From Trinickia acidisoli (GTDB lineage: Bacteria; Pseudomonadota; Gammaproteobacteria; Burkholderiales; Burkholderiaceae): DNA of 64,000 bases. This document shows, piece by piece, positions 62,521 to 64,000 of this stretch (its first letter is position 1; each line of letters begins with the position of its first letter). The stretch covers positions 3,968,001-4,032,000 of the forward strand of contig NZ_JAFLRG010000001.1 in the NCBI RefSeq assembly GCF_017315725.1, in the 5' to 3' direction. The notes below the pieces were generated by a model. The model ran no database searches, was not told the DNA's origin, and saw only the letters and a program-made list of their open reading frames with translations. Made by a program: the position numbers and the translations under genes.

Positions 62521-63669
62521 ATGCCGACTGCCGACGATGTGCATCCCGCTCGCTCGAACCTGCCGCGCAAGCTCGTCTCGTTCGCACTGAAAGAGCCGGT
62601 CCTGACGATTCTCATTGCTGCGCTCGTCGTGCTGCAATGCGCGCGTCCGCAGCCTTGGCTCGCGCTGCCCAAGCTCGTCGATTGGCCGACCGTGATGACG
62701 CTGGCCGGCCTTTTGATGCTGACGAAGGCGATCGAGCGTTCCGGTCTGTTGATGTGGCTCGCGCATCGCGTCGTGCATCGCGTTCGCTCCGAGCGCACGC
62801 TCGCGTGCTTGCTGATCGGCCTCGCGGCGGCGCTGTCGATGCTCGTCACGAACGACGTCGCGCTGTTCGTCGTCGTGCCGCTCGTGCTCTCGCTGCACGC
62901 GCTGACGCCGCTGCCCGTCAAGCGGCTCACGATCTTCTTGGCGCTGGCCGTCAATGCGGGCTCGATTCTGACGCCGCTCGGCAATCCGCAGAATCTCTTT
63001 TTATGGCAAGTCGGCGCGGTGCCGTTCGGCCGCTTCGTCTTGGCCATGCTGCCGTTGTGTGCGCTTTTGATGGCGATGCTGTCGGTGCTGGCCTGGTTCG
63101 CGTTCAAGGCGAAATCGCTCGATTTGTCGCGCGACGTCGAGAAGCAAACCGTCGAGCGTGCCTATGCCGGCGTCGCGGCCGTGCTCTTCGTTGCCTTCGT
63201 CCTACTGGCCGATTCACACCACGCAGGCATCGGCCTCATCGGCGTCGCGGGCGGCTTTGTGTTGTGGCGACGCGACGCCGTGCTGAAAATCGACTGGGCT
63301 TTGCTGCTGATTTTCGTGCTGATGTTCGTCGTGCTGCGCAGTGTTGCGGCGCTGTCGTGGGTTCACGACACGGTGGCGCATCTCGGGCTCGATTCAGCCC
63401 TGCGCGCTTATGTCGCAGGTGCCGTGTTGTCCCAAGGCATCAGCAACGTGCCCGCGGCGATCATGCTCGCTCAATTCACGAAGGATTGGCGCGCGCTGGC
63501 GTTCGGGGTCAGCGTAGGCGGTTTCGGCGTCGCCATTGGCTCGCTGGCCAATCTGATCGCCGTGCGGATCTCGAAGGTACGCGGCATTTGGCTGCCGTTT
63601 CATCTCGTCTCGGTCCCGTTCTGGCTCGTTGCCGGCGTGCTCGGCGGATGGTTGCTCGTGCATCTGTAG
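62521..63669 (+). CDS. ArsB/NhaD/SLC13-type inner-membrane transporter
   Basis: A 382-residue protein with ten or so helices and two related halves. LVTNDVALFVVVPLVLSL and the corresponding SQGISNVPAAIMLAQF segment are the paired hairpin motifs of the ion-transporter (ArsB/NhaD, DASS) superfamily; SILTPLGNPQNLFLWQ is typical of the group. Substrate is unknown: sodium, arsenite or dicarboxylate are possible. ATG 62521 is used; frame to 62269 overlaps parB. Confidence 0.85.
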   Translation: MPTADDVHPARSNLPRKLVSFALKEPVLTILIAALVVLQCARPQPWLALPKLVDWPTVMTLAGLLMLTKAIERSGLLMWLAHRVVHRVRSERTLACLLIGLAAALSMLVTNDVALFVVVPLVLSLHALTPLPVKRLTIFLALAVNAGSILTPLGNPQNLFLWQVGAVPFGRFVLAMLPLCALLMAMLSVLAWFAFKAKSLDLSRDVEKQTVERAYAGVAAVLFVAFVLLADSHHAGIGLIGVAGGFVLWRRDAVLKIDWALLLIFVLMFVVLRSVAALSWVHDTVAHLGLDSALRAYVAGAVLSQGISNVPAAIMLAQFTKDWRALAFGVSVGGFGVAIGSLANLIAVRISKVRGIWLPFHLVSVPFWLVAGVLGGWLLVHL

Positions 63670-63832
63670 TCACACCCCCGATGCGCCAGGGTGGTGCAAA
63701 CGAAGACGCAAATGAAGCGGCACGCACGCTTTGATTCGTTCGCGCTCGCCCAGCCTTTCGGTTCGTCAGACGGGCCGCTTTGCGGCCGCCTCGGACGTCG
63801 TTTCCAGGCAGTTTTTTGTCGCGGCTAAAGTC

Positions 63833-63861
63833 TTGAATCGCCTGCAACTATCGCTTACAAT
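63833..63861 (+). promoter_or_regulatory. Sigma70-type promoter of the probable ATP synthase operon
   Basis: TTGAAT (63833-63838) and TACAAT (63856-63861) are separated by 17 bases. The predicted start near 63868 gives a leader of about 70 bases before the ATG at 63939. The rest of the 63670-63938 gap shows nothing else clear. Confidence 0.7.
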
Positions 63862-63938
63862 CGCCCGGATTTATTAGCTAGGCAGCCCCGTAAGCACAGC
63901 GAAAGCTGCGGGTTGGATACTGGGTTCAGGATAGGGCG

Positions 63939-64000
63939 ATGGCGGATCGAGAGCCGGGCACAAGGCACCACGAACGCGCGCGACACGATCCTTCTTCCGC
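63939..64000 (+). CDS. atpI: N-terminal fragment of a protein, probably ATP synthase subunit I (partial)
   Basis: An open frame starts at ATG 63939 after an AGGATAGGG ribosome binding site and runs off the right edge (MADREPGTRHHERARHDPSS). The hydrophilic basic N-terminus alone is not diagnostic. The assignment rests on the known order parB-transporter-atpI-atpBEFHAGDC in Burkholderia relatives and on the strong promoter; confidence in the ORF is higher than in its name. Confidence 0.55.
   Translation, partial: MADREPGTRHHERARHDPSS

Overview
The window looks like core chromosome 1 of a high-GC betaproteobacterium of the Burkholderia sensu lato group (Burkholderia, Paraburkholderia, Trinickia or a relative). 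The reasons are the gene families and their order (mnmG-rsmG-parA-parB followed by the start of an ATP synthase operon, a gspD-N type II secretion cluster with a detached short gspC, DUF3717, fused livMG) and the heavily GC-ending codons. Origin-proximal position is suggested by two parS sites and by origin-like motifs. I see no prophage, insertion sequence, CRISPR array, rRNA or tRNA.

Layout. 0-3.5 kb: end of an IclR-type regulator, a polar amino-acid ABC transporter and hutG, probably histidine/glutamate use. 3.5-7 kb: small membrane protein, LysE exporter, small secreted protein, YaeQ, a VOC protein and, on the minus strand, a short RNA-gene candidate carrying two anti-Shine-Dalgarno repeats. 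7-11.5 kb: ada-alkA alkylation repair, gshA, a lipoprotein. 11.5-15 kb: a DHA2 drug exporter divergent from an outer-membrane efflux lipoprotein. 15-26.6 kb: type II secretion genes (gspN-G, gspC inverted, gspF-E-D). 27-31.8 kb: lytic transglycosylase, CobW GTPase, HU, mnmC.

31.8-35.3 kb holds the most striking signal. Two non-coding regions flank a kefB-like antiporter and a YbdK-type ligase. Each contains DnaA-box-like 9-mers, a GC-richer spacer and CTA/TAG triplets resembling DnaA-trios, and the two are arranged as inverted copies of each other. This looks like a replication origin, possibly bipartite, or a DnaA-binding control locus.

35.5-43 kb: MarR regulator with a C-terminal four-cysteine cluster, glutamine amidotransferase, SET protein, a two-component pair, phhB without phhA, Lrp, CYTH and LysR genes. 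43-57.3 kb: mmsA and a GMC oxidoreductase followed by two complete branched-chain-type ABC transporters of different architecture; the first has an Arg in place of the Walker A Lys in one ATPase. 57.4-64 kb: GFA protein, mnmG-rsmG-parA-parB with parS sites, an ArsB/NhaD-type transporter and the promoter and first codons of what is probably atpI.

All calls come from reading the sequence and from recalled family knowledge; no database search was run.
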